DNA of 64,000 nt from Atrichornis clamosus (Eukaryota > Chordata > Aves > Passeriformes > Menuridae): positions 242,409 to 306,408 of the forward strand of contig WBMZ01002671.1 of assembly GCA_013400975.1 (NCBI GenBank), read 5' to 3'. Positions 13,101-26,070 of this stretch are shown piece after piece. The notes beneath the pieces were generated by a model. That model searched no databases and was not told the DNA's origin. It saw nothing but the letters and a program-made list of their open reading frames with translations. A program made the translations under genes and the position numbers. Position 1 is the stretch's first letter; the number at the start of each line of letters is the position of its first letter.

Positions 13101-15908
13101 TATTGTCCTCCTTTTAGTACTGTCTATGTTAAGTCTCAATTTTCACATGTGATGAGAAAATTTTAATCCAAATTAATACACTCAGATTACATGTAAACAA
13201 AAAAGCACTTAAAAATGCTTTTAGAAGTTCCCATTACTACCGCTGAAATGAAAAGCAAAGAAAGCAGTTCCATTGCTCTGAGGGGTTTTCCTCTACTATT
13301 GTTTTCTCATATACCTTACTTGAATGCCACTCCTGAAAAGGCAAACAGCGTTAGGTCTCGACTCTAGATGGCAGCAGACTCCTTTAGATTTTGGTTTTCT
13401 CCTTCCCTAGTTTCCTGGTCTTTGTTCCTTAACCCTCCAAACAATCCTATACAACCTTCTCTTCCCCCAAAATAAAGACTTCAGTGCTCCAAGCTGCACA
13501 GTTTGGGGAAGATGACTGGAAGGCATTTTTACTAAAAGAAATCAGGCCATTCCTGCAGTTAAGCTATAAGATTCTTCAAAGGATACAGAATAATTGAGGC
13601 CTGAAGTGGGGAAAAAGAAAGGAAGATTTTTCCCCTCCCCCTTCCCCTATCAGTCACCTGGAGAAATGTTGGAAAATAGTGCTTTTTTCTGCTAACAACA
13701 GCCCCTCAGAAAGGAGGGGGAAAAGGACAGAGAAAAAAGAAAGGAGACACAAGACATGGAACAAAAAGAAGTCATTTCATAATGAATCTGAACTGGGAAA
13801 AAAGTCTACCTAAAGAATATGACTTTAAAGCACTGAATAATTTTACAAATCTCTCTCTTTGGACACACTTTGGACCCCACTATGCTGGTGGGGTCTGTTA
13901 GATGAGCCAAGGCTACTTTACGTATCGTAAAACTTAACACACAAAGAAAGCTACTGCTCAAGGAAAAACACCTTGTCTGAATGCCCCTCCTTTTTTCCTA
14001 ATATTTACCTTTAGTTTTGGCACTTGGCCACCAGTGTTGGCAAGGATGTCCTTCCCCCATCCCGTTGGTAGTGTCTTCCCCTAATGGGTATTAGGTTGGG
14101 TACTGTACCTCCTCCTCCAGCTTGCTGGTATTTCTCACATGCCCTTTGACACGAACACAACTCCAACATTAACATGAATAGAATTGAAATACAGAAGTGT
14201 CTTAAACAGATATTGCTAAAAGTCCATGCATGCATAATTCCTTAACATCTGTAAACTGCTGCAATTAGAGGCTGATTCTGTGAGCCCTTGAGCACATGAG
14301 ACACTATTCGGGCAAACAATGCCAGTTCAGCTGGATCAGTCCCCTCTGTGCAGCTTCCCATAAATATGTTTTAAAACCCAAGCTACTAGAGTTTAAGTTC
14401 ACACATACTGCCAGCATTTTGAAGATTCCCACATACATGTGTGGTCATGGTTGGGACACACAGGGACGCCAGAGAGCACTCAGGAAACAGCCTTTGGGAA
14501 TAGTTACAGCTGCAAGGCACTGAAATTAGTGCTCTGGAGCATCAACCTGTTATGTCTGGGCTATCTTCAAAACTCACAGACTTCAGTTTTTTGAATGAAA
14601 CCCACATGGTTCAATCCTCTACATGCCAATTTGAGGCCCCAAGTATCAAAAGGCTAGTGAGGCTGAAGTTAAGAGTGGACCTAGCGGCCTTGCTGTGATG
14701 CATACACATGGTCTTGTGTAAGGATACAGGCTACAAAAGCACAGAAAACTCCAATAGGGATCTTCGTCCTCACCCTCCTCCAGTTGCAGTCAGGAAACAC
14801 ATTTTTTTACAAGAAGGACAAAAACAAGAGAAGAAAGGATTCTGAGAACCAAGGATTTAAGACCAGCAGAGTGACACAAAGTACCGAAGGCATCAAATAA
14901 AGGCAGCAGTTTTGCTTTCTTCCCTCTCCATCCCGAGCCACAGACCCCTGTAACCCTATGGAGAAGCAGGTTAGGGGAGCTAACATCTGCCACTGCCTTC
15001 CCTGGCATGATTCACCAGAACTCAGCTGAACTTGGGTACCAACACAAGACAAGTGGCAAATAGCCATGACTAGGAACAGGGACTGGATTCTGCCGCTTGG
15101 ATTTGTCCATTCATCTGTGAAGCCAAGTTATCCCTGCTACTTTTGGAAAAGGAACTAACATTACAGAGTTATGTCACTGCTAAAGGGCTCAAACGTTAAA
15201 TCAACAAATTAAGGTTTCCTCTCGTATGTATTCTGAAACTTAACTTCCCTGTCACAGCACAACTGAAGCATCCCAGACATATCCCAATGCTTTTTAAGGA
15301 GAAAGCCCCAACTACGCAACTCTGACATACATAGTTCTGCATTGTGTGTGTAGGTAAAAAACCCCTGAAACTGGTGGATCTAAACATTAAATCCTGCAAG
15401 TGGATCCAAATGGCCAAACTTGTGTCCACATGGGACCCCACAAAAATTACAGACATTCTCTGAAGGTGCAAGGCTTGCTTGCATGAGTGTACTTGTACCA
15501 CGGGGATCAAAATCTTTGCTTTTGGGTCTAACACAATTGCAATTCAGAAATGACATGTGAACCATGGCCACTTTAAAAACTGCATCTCAAGGGCCCAACA
15601 CAATTTATGAGAGCAGCAGAAATCACCAGTGGTCTCACCCCTAGGACTACAGTAATAAACAACTCATTTTTGTGCTACCAGAGAGAGCAAAAAGAGAGCA
15701 AACAAAGCAGTAAACCTCCATCTTCCCTTTTTTCTCAATTATTATCAGGTTTATCTGTAATTCTCAGGTTTTACTACGAGAATCAACATAAAATCTGAAC
15801 AGAGTTCGGATTTATGAATTTATTCTCTCAATACCCAAATGAGGCTGATGGACAATGTTACTACCATTTTTCAGAGAAAGGAATGGCACACAGCAATTAA
15901 CTGCCCAA

Positions 15909-15938
15909 TTTTTTTCTTTTTCTTTTCTTTTATTTTTT
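15909..15938. repeat. T-rich pyrimidine run
   Basis: A run of T with regular single C (TTTTTTTCTTTTTCTTTTCTTTTATTTTTT) lies inside a chance plus-strand reading frame. Comparable A- or T-runs occur near 16639 (T), 19297 (A), 26491 (A), 47649 (T) and 55727 (A). None is attached to a recognisable retroposon body except the one near the CR1 at 47447-47662. Confidence 0.75.
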
Positions 15939-17949
15939 ACAATAGAAAAAGAACAGAAATATGGGATGGAATGGAAAATACGGGTGATTGGGGCATTCTT
16001 AAAAATCAGGGCATAAGAAATCTATGATAACCAGGGTGGCACATGGCAGATAAGAAACCCTGAGTCACAGTCCCATATACCTACTGAATGCAGAATCAAC
16101 TCTACTCATGAAAGGACTCATACCAAGAGAAGCACCTCATATTTATTTATCCATGGCAATATCTTTAGCTGCTGAAGGCAACAGGTGACACTGAGAAATC
16201 ACGGCAACTATTTCCACACAGCTGACAAAAAAGGTGGTTGGTGTGCAAAAAGTTGTTAAGAGCAAAGAAAAAGGAAAGGAAAAAAAAAGACGACTTATTT
16301 GTTTTAGAAGTTGTTTGATTGCTCAACAAACTGCTTAGGCATTTGCTTACTTGTATTTACCAAATGTGTGCATTTATGAAAATGCAGTCTGAGTGAGGAC
16401 CACAGAAGGTGTCTGGAAGCAACACAGGGCCTGCTGATACACCCTTGACTTTAATGTATCAGACTTGTAATGAGGGACTAATTTGGGTCTAAGCACTAGC
16501 TTGGCAGAAACAAAATACTTATAGACTATTAATAGAGAAACTTTTCACAGAAGCTGTGACCTTCATGACTTAGCCTGGTTTACAGCCCTACCTCTGCTAC
16601 AATTAAGCAGATCCTTACTGCACAGCAACACGTCTGCTTTTTTTTTTTTCTTCCCCTCAGTTATAAGGAAGGGACTGCTAAAGTAGAGGAACTGTTTAGC
16701 ACACATACTGATGCAAATCCCTTCTGCAGTATGGAGGTGTACTGAAACATGGTAGGGGAGAACATGGGGTTTATGCTGCTCGGAACAATAATGTCCCCTA
16801 ATGTTCTTCAAACATCTGTCCTCAACAGCCACCCTTAGCTGAAGGCCTTCAGAGATTTAAAGACAACGATCTCTATAAAACTAGTTAATATGATAAAATA
16901 TTATCAGTCACCATGTTACAATGGAATTGGGGGAAGGAGGAGAAGCGTACTGAAGGGGTTAATTCTCTTGCTTCCAAGCTGAACATATGTAATAGGTTTC
17001 TAATGACTTTGAGTATAACTAAACATTTAAAGTAAGTATTGCAAATGCCTGATGGAAAAGAGTTATGAAACACATCAGAGAGGACAGTCCATTTACTTTT
17101 TCAGCCTTTATTTGCCAAGCCATATGTCAACAAAAATACTGGCTGTTAAGGTCAGTGAGACTAGAAGAACCAGGGAAAAAATGGATCAGGATAATTTTTA
17201 ATACAAGTGGTGAAAGTCTATAGCTCAGGAAAACATGTAATGCAAAACACATATTTGCATTTTTAAACATATTAAATCAACTTTTTTTACATTGTAAAAG
17301 ATTAGTCTGACTCCATCTGCTCATTGCTGTAGTTCACAGCAGCATACAATATTAGCAAAAGGAAGCACAGTCTAAAAGCACAGGTGCATGGGATTAAACA
17401 AAAAAAGACATAAGACTATGTAAAAAGACAACAAATTAGTTCTAGAAATACAAGTTAAAGAGATATTTGGAAATAATTATACCAACGGGTACAGCAATCC
17501 TAGTTCTTCCTGGAACGGTAAAAATGAGGAACTCTACAGGGATATGCCAACAGGTCAAGCAGCAGAACAAGTAACAAGCATAATTTTGTCATACCTAAAA
17601 ATAAGGGAGTTAAACAAACTACCACCTCTTCAGAAGCAAACTGTGAGAGCAGCTCAATGACCGGTATTTCTGCAGTTTTATGCTTTGTAACTATTTGTGC
17701 CACAAGAAGAGATGTTGTGAATGTAAGAAGTGGCACAACAGTTCATGTTTCTTAAGCATGTTTCTTAATTTATCCTGTTCTTGGTACTAGACTCAAATGA
17801 TGGCAGATCTAGGATTAATTTGATCTCAAGAAGAGAGTGCAGAGTAAAAAGGCTCCCCATGAAAATTATTTCAGTCACCTCTTTGACAGTTGGCCCACAA
17901 ACATGTTACCCTGGGAATGCCAAATTTGTGAGATAACCGAGGGGAGATA

Positions 17950-18222
17950 GTAGAGCTCTGCACAGCCAAGAATGCAATGATAGGAAGTGATTATTCACTA
18001 TTTTTTCAAAGAACTGGGGACTTAAACTGAACAGAGGAAAAACTTTTTTTCCTAACATAACGCATACTCAGAGCTCATTGCCACTGCATAGTGCAGGGAC
18101 CAAGAGCATAGATGGGCTCAAAGGAGAATTAGACAAGTTCACAAAGGGCAGGGCCATATATGGATATTAAACATTAAGGTCAAGATATAGCCTCAGAGGC
18201 TGAGGGGCAGAAACTACTGATA
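17950..18222 (+). mobile_element. Old, diverged CR1 LINE fragment
   Basis: This plus-strand stretch keeps the order of CR1 landmarks in degraded form: GAAGTGATTATTCACTA, an AAACTGAACAGAGGAAAAAC segment, CTCATTGCCACTGCATAGTG, CAAGAGCATAGATGGGCTCA, GGAGAATTAGACAAGTTCAC and TATGGATATTAAAC. It differs clearly in sequence type from the two CR1 copies in the other intron and resembles an older CR1 group shared more widely among birds and reptiles. The terminal repeats are not recognisable. No coding potential remains. Confidence 0.75.
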
Positions 18223-19339
18223 TTTTTTTTTTAATGCAATAAAGTTAAGGCGACTGGAGGGAGGGGACATAGGTATTCCTGAGGAAGAATAGCTCTATTG
18301 CAACCTTGCTTCTCTGCTCTTTTGGTAAACACTAGCCAGGTTACTGACTTCACTTGGACCGACTCAGTAGGAAGGATTTTAGACTTTGGTCAGTTGCTTC
18401 TACACACACACTAGTGAAACATGCCCTTTTGAAACCAGCTTTTGAATGCCAGCTGCAGTGAAGCAGTCCCATATCAGAGGAGTAGGTCTGTTAGTTCTTA
18501 TGCCAGTAGGACTAGGATGACCTCCAAACTCCACATTACTTGGGATGCTTACAAATACATGGCACATGTAACAAATGACAGCTTTAAAAATGGCAGACCA
18601 AAGGAAACACGCACGTCAGAAGGGAAAAGGTTCAACTTGCAATATCCAGGCTATCCTTCAGTCCAACAAGGCAGGGCTCTTTGCTGTACACTGTCCATTG
18701 TTTTGTTCAGGTCAAACCCAGATGACAAGCTGATGGGCATAGCACCGTTTCCTATTCAAGCATATTTCATAGTCCAAGAACATGCCAGGAATCTTCTCAG
18801 TATCATCTAGCTCAGGAAGCAGGTGTAGGAAGCATGAAGAAATATCTAAGGGCATGAGAAGGTGGTGAGTGGGCTTCTCAGTCTCGCTGCGAGAGACTAG
18901 AGGAAGGGTAAGGAGCCACTGCCAAGGCAAATGGGGAAAGGACAGCAACAAAAAAATCCTCAGAACATGTAGGCTGCTGAGATTCCTGAAACCATACTGT
19001 AAGTGGCAACAGGCAGTCTGAAAGGTTGAGAAGTGGCAGAGATTTCAACAGGTAGCTCAACAGAACAAGTCTCCTTGATCTCGCTGTTAGAGCACTTATC
19101 TCCCTACTCTAACAAGAGGATATCTTAGCTACTTTTGCTCATCAGGTTTGGTGGTAGAAGTAACAATACCAGAGAAACTACTTTAATTTTCTCCACTGAA
19201 ATCACTGTAGGGTTTAGTGCTTGTACCAAGCTCAGACACAATGGTATTTAATGATATTACCATGACACAGTGATAGAGAGGGTGGATAAAAACGTAAAAA
19301 AAAAAAAAAAGAAAACTCTCCACAAAATTGCCTGACAAG

Positions 19340-19660
19340 TAATTTTTATGAAATGAAAATAATTTACACAGTGGTTTTACAGAAAAGGAGAATTATGCCA
19401 TTAATCAGCACTGCTGGATAATTACACTGTACATGAGGCCTTGCTTTTACGGAAAAATATAAGCTAATAAAGACAGTCAGACGATCGGTAATGGCAGGGC
19501 TTTTGGGAGATACCAGAGACACAAAGCTTAATAATTTAGCACTAAGGAGTATAATGACTGTAAAACCGAATTATTTTAAGTTTACATTAATTTTCCACTC
19601 AATTACATATCTAACATTAACTCCAAAAGCTAGAGAATTCCCCTCAGCTGTGAACAACCA
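19340..19660. promoter_or_regulatory. Candidate conserved noncoding element (TAAT-rich)
   Basis: This AT-rich block has at least eight homeobox-type TAAT/ATTA cores, for example CCATTAATCAGC, GGATAATTACACTG, AAGCTAATAAAGAC, GCTTAATAATTTAGC and ACATTAATTTTCC. It retains CpGs in AGACGATCGGTAATGG and ACCGAATT. It shows no transposon landmarks or simple repeats. That texture is common in developmental enhancers held in large introns of transcription-factor genes. It is inference from composition only; no alignment was possible. Confidence 0.3.
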
Positions 19661-21920
19661 CAGTGACAATGTGAAAGCCAAGGGGATGTGATCTCGAACA
19701 TGACCGGACTCTGAATGTATCCTCCCAACTGCTGTGTACATCCTTAATATTCAGAGGTCTGCTTGAGAATTAAAGCCAGTTCACACTTCCCTCCAGTTAC
19801 TGCCAGTTCAAATAAGGTCTCTCCCTAATACAGTCAACTGCAGTCAATCAATTTTCTTTGTGGTGTCTCTCTGCACCTCTCAAGCATCAGCAGCAGATGG
19901 CTCAGCCTGGCTGTCTCACTGCCACATTTGTAAGGGAGAAACAAGTGGAAAGTTGAATAACATTGAATTAACAATGAAAATGAGGACTGGTGTGTAATGG
20001 GAGTGTTTCATTACCTTTGCGTTGTAAGCAATTTAGCCCTGATTATTATTGACCTCTGGCAATACTGCATCCAAGTAAAATGTGCTATCCTAAAGAGTAC
20101 GGGTATACTGGAAGGCAGACATTGCTTCTGAGTGTACTCATAAATAAACCAGAGCGTTTCCCTTCCTGTTTTAGAGGTTTACCTTACAGCTGAGTTAACA
20201 GCATTCAGCAGCCACCCTTACTTTGTGTCTGCTCAAGAACACAACTTGATATAGTACACCTGGAAAATTAATATTATTATTATTACTTCCTTGGTGCCCA
20301 AAAGAGCAATAGGTAATTCACAAAGTAGTTATAAAGATAAACTATGTGCTACAATGAGCTCATACTCAGTGAAACAGTAGAACTACACAGGGTGGAAAAA
20401 CAGGAGGAGGTGGTGTAACAGGAGGAAGTATACAGGTTACAGGAGTAATATTAAACAGTTGCTAATCTGGGGTTCAGTGCCTGCTGCCTGTTCTTACTCC
20501 ACACTGAGTTCAGAGGAGTCCCTGTGACTGGGCGTTTTGTTAGCGTGCCTTCCAAACCCATTGTTTTTTCCAAAAGTGCTGTTTGCTTGCATGCTAATCT
20601 GCATCTTTTTATGTGTGAAGGTGTTGCAGCCTGAAAGCAGGTATATTTGAAAGTTTTATCAGTTCCAAAGTTAATATCCCTATTAAGGATTCAACAACAG
20701 CAGCCACAGATTTTAAAGCTTTCACAGTGACAGCACAATAAAGCCCACAACTTTGGGGCACGACGCACCAGGCCAGATGCATAGGAGCAGTTCTTTTCCC
20801 TACACACTATGGAGTGCACCAACAATCCATCACGTGGGACTCTGCACACTCACAGCACACACTAGAAGAGCTTGCTACTGACTTGTTTCACTCTTGATTT
20901 TTAGGGCTCACTGTTTAGGGAACCATGCAGACTGCTTGGCGTAGCTGATCTACTCCCACTGAAGTGCTATGATGCCATGTAAACCTGTCACTACCACGCA
21001 CCTCTGTGTCCCAACAGCTCTTCCCTCTCTTCTGCCAGAGCTATTACAGCATCCTTCACCTGCTGAGTGCCGTGGGGACAGCCCAGGGAGGAAGCAGAAT
21101 AGAGGAAGAAGAATTGAAAAAAACTGACCAGGACTCATTATCAAATCCATCTACCAGTACAAAAACAATGGCCACACAGTTCCCTGCACTCTGGGCAACC
21201 ACATTCCGTCCAGAACAAAGCATGCTGCTGACGCCTCCAGACTATTAATAATAGTAAGGTATGTGCTGCAGCGGGAGGGAGAACCGCGAGGGGTAGCACT
21301 CCACAGGGCTGGCATAAGGAATGGATCTGCCTCAGGCTGCCTGCCAAAGGCACTGGAAAACCAGACTTTCCGGGGGCCGCCCAAGGATGCTTTTCTCCTG
21401 CCTGCAGTACTCTTTGGAAGGCTTTTGCCCAGATCCGGCTATGCTGAGCCAAATGCAGGTGGAAAGTATCCCTTCTCACTCGCCAGCCTTCTCAACTGCT
21501 ACTGCTGCTTCCTGATGAAGCAGTCACTGGGATCCCTCAGCACCCTCAAAGTAAAAGCTTCCAGTTCATCATGCCATGCCCATGGGCCTTTACAGAGGTC
21601 AGTAGAGCCACAGGTGAGCTCCTGAGAAAGAAATCATTCCCCCTAGTCCCATAACCCAAGGGGAAGCAAAAGCAGCAATGGAGGCTGCCAGAGGGACTAT
21701 TCAGGTTTGTCCAGGACCTACTGCAAATGCAGGGATTAGGATGGTCTCCCAAGACACAGAGGAGAGAAGAGAAAAATTCACAAAATGATGACAGAAACAC
21801 CTCACGCTCTCCTGATAACCTCATATACTAGAGGTTTTGGAAGGGGGCAAAAGCAGTAAACCAGCATGGAGAAAGGAAGGGACACAAGGGGAGAAAAAAA
21901 CCAGAGATGCTACTGTTCAT

Positions 21921-21940
21921 TGCACCATTGCAATGGTGCA
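21921..21940. other. Perfect 20-bp palindrome
   Basis: The sequence TGCACCATTGCAATGGTGCA equals its own reverse complement, with ten-base arms and no spacer. The symmetry stops at both ends (T at 21920, C at 21941). It contains the core ATTGCAAT, which resembles a C/EBP-type half-site arrangement. It lies in intronic DNA with no recognised repeat, and its function is unknown. Confidence 0.9.
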
Positions 21941-24900
21941 CCATTTAGCGTGGGATTCATGTCCAAGGGAAGTGTGTATTCAGGAACAATCTGCTGCCAG
22001 TTCAGGTCCTGCACCACTCTTATGTTTGTACACACACAACACATCCCTGAGACGCAATGTACCCCGCTGCATCCCCATCAGATGGCTGACAAACCGCAGA
22101 ACAACACAAAGAAAAACAACTGCTGGCTTAGTCAAAAGGATTGCAGACAGATAGCTGCTAGAAGCATGACTAAATATGTTGATGTTTCATAACAGTTTGA
22201 TCTTACTGCTGTTTGTGTTTCTGGTTTCTGTACAGGAGGAACAGCCAGTCAAGGTGATGCTTGCTGCTGTGCAGATCTGCTGTAGCACTTCAGTTTCACC
22301 AGTGGAGCCGACTGAGGCTTCCCAGTTCGCTTCTCCTGACAGCCTCCCCGTGCTGTGGGGATGGATGTGCTGTGGTACACTGAGAGAGCCCAGCTGCCTA
22401 CGGAGCTTACACCTGGTCTATGCGAAACCTTCAGCTTTCAAACTGCTACCAGTGAGCTCACAGGTAGAAGAAGCAATTTGGCTTCCACGTGTATCGAGCA
22501 GAAAGAATTTGAGGTATCATCTATTTTTCAGAGGATTAAAGCTAATGTGTCTATCTTAAAACATCAGTCTGCCTCACAAATACAAACATGCAGTTAGGGT
22601 TTTCAGGGACACATTATCTGTCATTATGGTATATGCCAAGGGGTTAACCTAAGCCTTGGAGATATGTTTTGAAACTGGTTTTGCTAAGCCACTGTCATCT
22701 CCTAAATATAACTTTGTTTTCATTTAAAAAAACCCCAGAAAATCCTTTAGGAGTTTCCTCTGGAAAAAAATAGCTCTTTGAGGCCATCCGGAGGATTCCT
22801 GGAATTTTTTCAAGTGTTCTAAAAATCACCCCTATGAAGCCCTGCAGAGTCATGCCTCCCCACCACCGATGCCCAGAGAATGCAGAGCCTGCATGGCTCC
22901 TGCTCCAGCTGCCCCCAGTCCTACAGCTTGAGGTAGTCCTTCCCAACCAGACTCAACTCTCTGCTTAAATAACTTCCACTTGACCTGGCAAGCTACTTCT
23001 TGTAGAGAGAAGCTTAACTAAATTATCACCTCATTCCAAACTAGTTCCTATACAAATAAGAAGTCCCGTGAGCATAACACCAAAATTTATGGAAATGCTT
23101 ACTTTCCTGCAATGGTTGACAGAGTGCATATTACTTTACAGCAGCTAATACAATTTTGTCCCTGTTCCTTACAACAGACCAACCACAGCTTCTCCCCAAG
23201 AGGGAGCGCATCTCTGCACTTACACAGCCTATATTCTTCCAGGACTCTTTATTACCATTTTCCCTACAGCTGAGCTGTTCTGCACAGATTTTCTGCTCAG
23301 TATGAGGGGTTGGGAAGGGGGGCATTAATTATACAGCAAGATGGAGCAGGGCCAGGCAGCCCCTCTGGTGCACTGCCTCCTCCATGCACAGCCTTCTTCC
23401 TGCTGCTTTGCAGCTACAAGGATCACCTGTTGGTCTTGGCACTTGCCCAAGCTGGGGCCTAGCGGAAATGACAGAATCAGCTAGAAATGAGAGCCAGCTC
23501 CTATTCCAGCAACCCAAATGAGGGAAATACAAAAACAGATGATGGCAACGTGATCTAGTTGCCACACATGAGAGACAAGATGGGGTGGGGTAGAAAAGAT
23601 GGAGAAAAAAGGGATGAATGTCGAAAAAAAAAAACCCAAAACAAGTGAAAACAGCAGAACCCCCCCATCCAAACACTAAAAGGAAACTTTTTTCCTGCTG
23701 TTGTTCTCTTTCCATATTCAGTACAGTAAAAACATTAGAAGAGTTTTTTCCATCTGAGCACCTGCCAAGAGGGAAAACTAGCTACCTTGTTCCTGCTCCT
23801 GCTGGAGATGTTAGATGCTTCCATCTTCCACATGAGAGATGTCAAAGGGATATTCAGGAACATAGCAGAAACAACCTGCTTTTTTCTGACCAGCTCCTCT
23901 CTGTACTGCACAGTGCCACACAAGCTGTTCCAAGATCTGTATCAGGAATTCCCTTCTTCCAAAACAGTGCTCAGCAAAACCTTTTACTTGATGTTTGTGT
24001 GAGTTGCAATGTTGTGAAGCAAAAGGATTAAACACCACTTGCCTCTAATTTTGGTCTTCAGGGCAGAAAAAGCAGCTAAGTAACCCAGTAGAAAAAAGGT
24101 AACCATCAGTAACAGTATTAAAAAGAGAGGAATGCTGCCTTTTAAACATTACAAGTACAAGCTAATCGCACACTATATTTCCATATATAACTAGTTTCAC
24201 ATAAGCCCTTGGAACCCATATTTACTCAAAATGGTAACCATCCTAACATCCAAAATCTCTCATCAAATTTCTCTGAACCCTTGAGTTTAGTGACACCATA
24301 AATATATACTCTCTCTAGTACCTTAACAGGCTTTAAATGAACTTGTATTATTTTTTTTAACTGGTAATTTTTAGAAACTGTAACAATAAAAGCAGGAAAA
24401 ACCTAATTCTTAAAAGGAAGTTTTTCCCTCTCCAAGAGCAATGGAATGGGTCCCCATAGCTTCCTTCTTCCTGAGAAAATGCTCCATGAATAATCAATGT
24501 AAAGTCCAATCCCTCAACAAGCTCTGAGCCTTCAAACACACCCAGAATTCAGCAATCTCTGTGACTTTGGCCTTTAAACTGTAACGCTCTTTGCCTTTCT
24601 CTTCCTAGTTTCCCAAGCATTCTTTATTCTGCCCTTTCCAGCAACTAGGTAGGTAAGCAGAAGCAAAATTTGAGCAGTGGGAGCAAGCTGGGGCTAATTT
24701 GCACCTTATGAATTATTCAGGCCCTCCTGATTCCTGCACCTGCACTGAGGCAGGAAGCTTGCGAGGAACAGTCATTACTCTTCTCTTGGGCTTGCACAAG
24801 CTTGGTTACTGCTCAGACACTTTGTTCTGTAACTAAGGGCTTCAGGTCTTGTATTAAGCAATAGAAATGGGAGAAAGAAAATAACCTCATCTTGTCAAAC

Positions 24901-24949
24901 CCCCCTCTCCTGCCTCAAACCCTCAAACCCAGGATAATCATTCAACCCA

Positions 24950-25240
24950 TTTTGAGACAAATGAATTGTGGGGTGTATCGGATTGATGCTGAATTTATCT
25001 TACATATGCTAATCCGGATCAGAGCATCAGCAGAGAAAGAGTGAATGGGTGCTCGAGCTGGTCTTGTCAGACATTTACTCAGCTGCATTAAACTGCATGT
25101 TTAAACTTTTCCCTTGCTCAGTAGGGAGTATTTCACATGCATCAGGTATTTCACAAGCTAACTCGATCATTAAGGCATCCTTCTTCACAGACATACCACA
25201 AAAAAATTCTCTGCCTGGCATTCTGGCTGACATAGGAGGT
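24950..25240. promoter_or_regulatory. Candidate conserved noncoding element with overlapping POU and OTX-like sites
   Basis: The stretch contains ATGCTAAT (25006-25013), an octamer-like POU site, overlapping TAATCC (25010-25015), an OTX/bicoid-type core, and followed by GGATCAG. Further right come ACATGCATCAGGTATTTCAC, where TATTTCACA occurs twice nearby, and AACTCGATCATTAAGG. CpGs are retained in an AT-rich setting and no transposon is visible. Regulatory function is inferred, not shown. Confidence 0.3.
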
Positions 25241-25789
25241 CCTAACAATTTAATACTATTGGAAATCCCTATATTGTGCTTGCAACAGGGTGGATTTAAC
25301 AAGCAAATAGGTCTTTTCCACCTCCATCTACTATTATCTTGGAAAAGAGAATGTGACACCTAACTGCAATTCCAGATATAACCCATGAATCTAGACAGCC
25401 ATTAGGAACATTTGCAGAGAGTGGATACAAACCAATAGGCACTATGAACATTTTAGGATAATGATATGTTTTTGAGCTAATATGCTAAGGCAAACAGATC
25501 TAAAAGTATTATGCAAATTCAAAGCAGAAAACGCCATCGTTACTGTATCTCCTGTCTACAGCTGCACTGAGTATCTTTGGGTCTTGTCCTTTATTAACAT
25601 TGCTGTTCCCAACAAGTTCTCCAGTTAAAAGATTGTCTCATTAATCCCAAGCAGCTAAGCATCACGCTTTGATTGATTCAGTAAAACAGATCTGTGGTAA
25701 CTGATAATGAAACCTCTTTAATCCTCTCTTCCAAAAAAACCCCAAGTCAAACATGAGTGTTAAGCATTCAGAAAGGTACAGACAATCCT

Positions 25790-26070
25790 TATCAAATCTT
25801 TGCTTTTCTTCTTTCTATGCCTAAAGAAGTTAATGCATTTTCCTATCGACACAGAATGCATGACTGGTTCTATGCTTCTCTTATCGCATTCCTATCCAAT
25901 AATAGGTACCCTGGCTTTTTTTTAAAGGTATTTTAATCGAGCATGTAAACACGTTTTATTCTTTGATGCTCTTTCATTCAGCATCATTAATCCCCAGCAT
26001 GAAATCAATAGACTTAAAACATTTAATCACGTCAAAACGCAACATACAAATCCACAAATGACTTCAGTTC
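25790..26070. promoter_or_regulatory. Candidate conserved noncoding element
   Basis: Repeated TAATC-type cores occur in TTTTAATCGAGCATG, CATCATTAATCCCCAGC and ATTTAATCACGTCAAAACGC, together with CCTATCGACACAGAATGC and CTTATCGCATTCC, which keep CpGs. The texture matches the blocks at 19340 and 24950. No reading frame or transposon explains it. Confidence 0.27.

Noticed and set aside
20266..20335. (ATT)n followed by CTTCCTTGGTGCCCAAAAGAG, resembling a reptile/bird interspersed repeat
   Set aside because: The similarity is limited to about 25 bases, too short to call.
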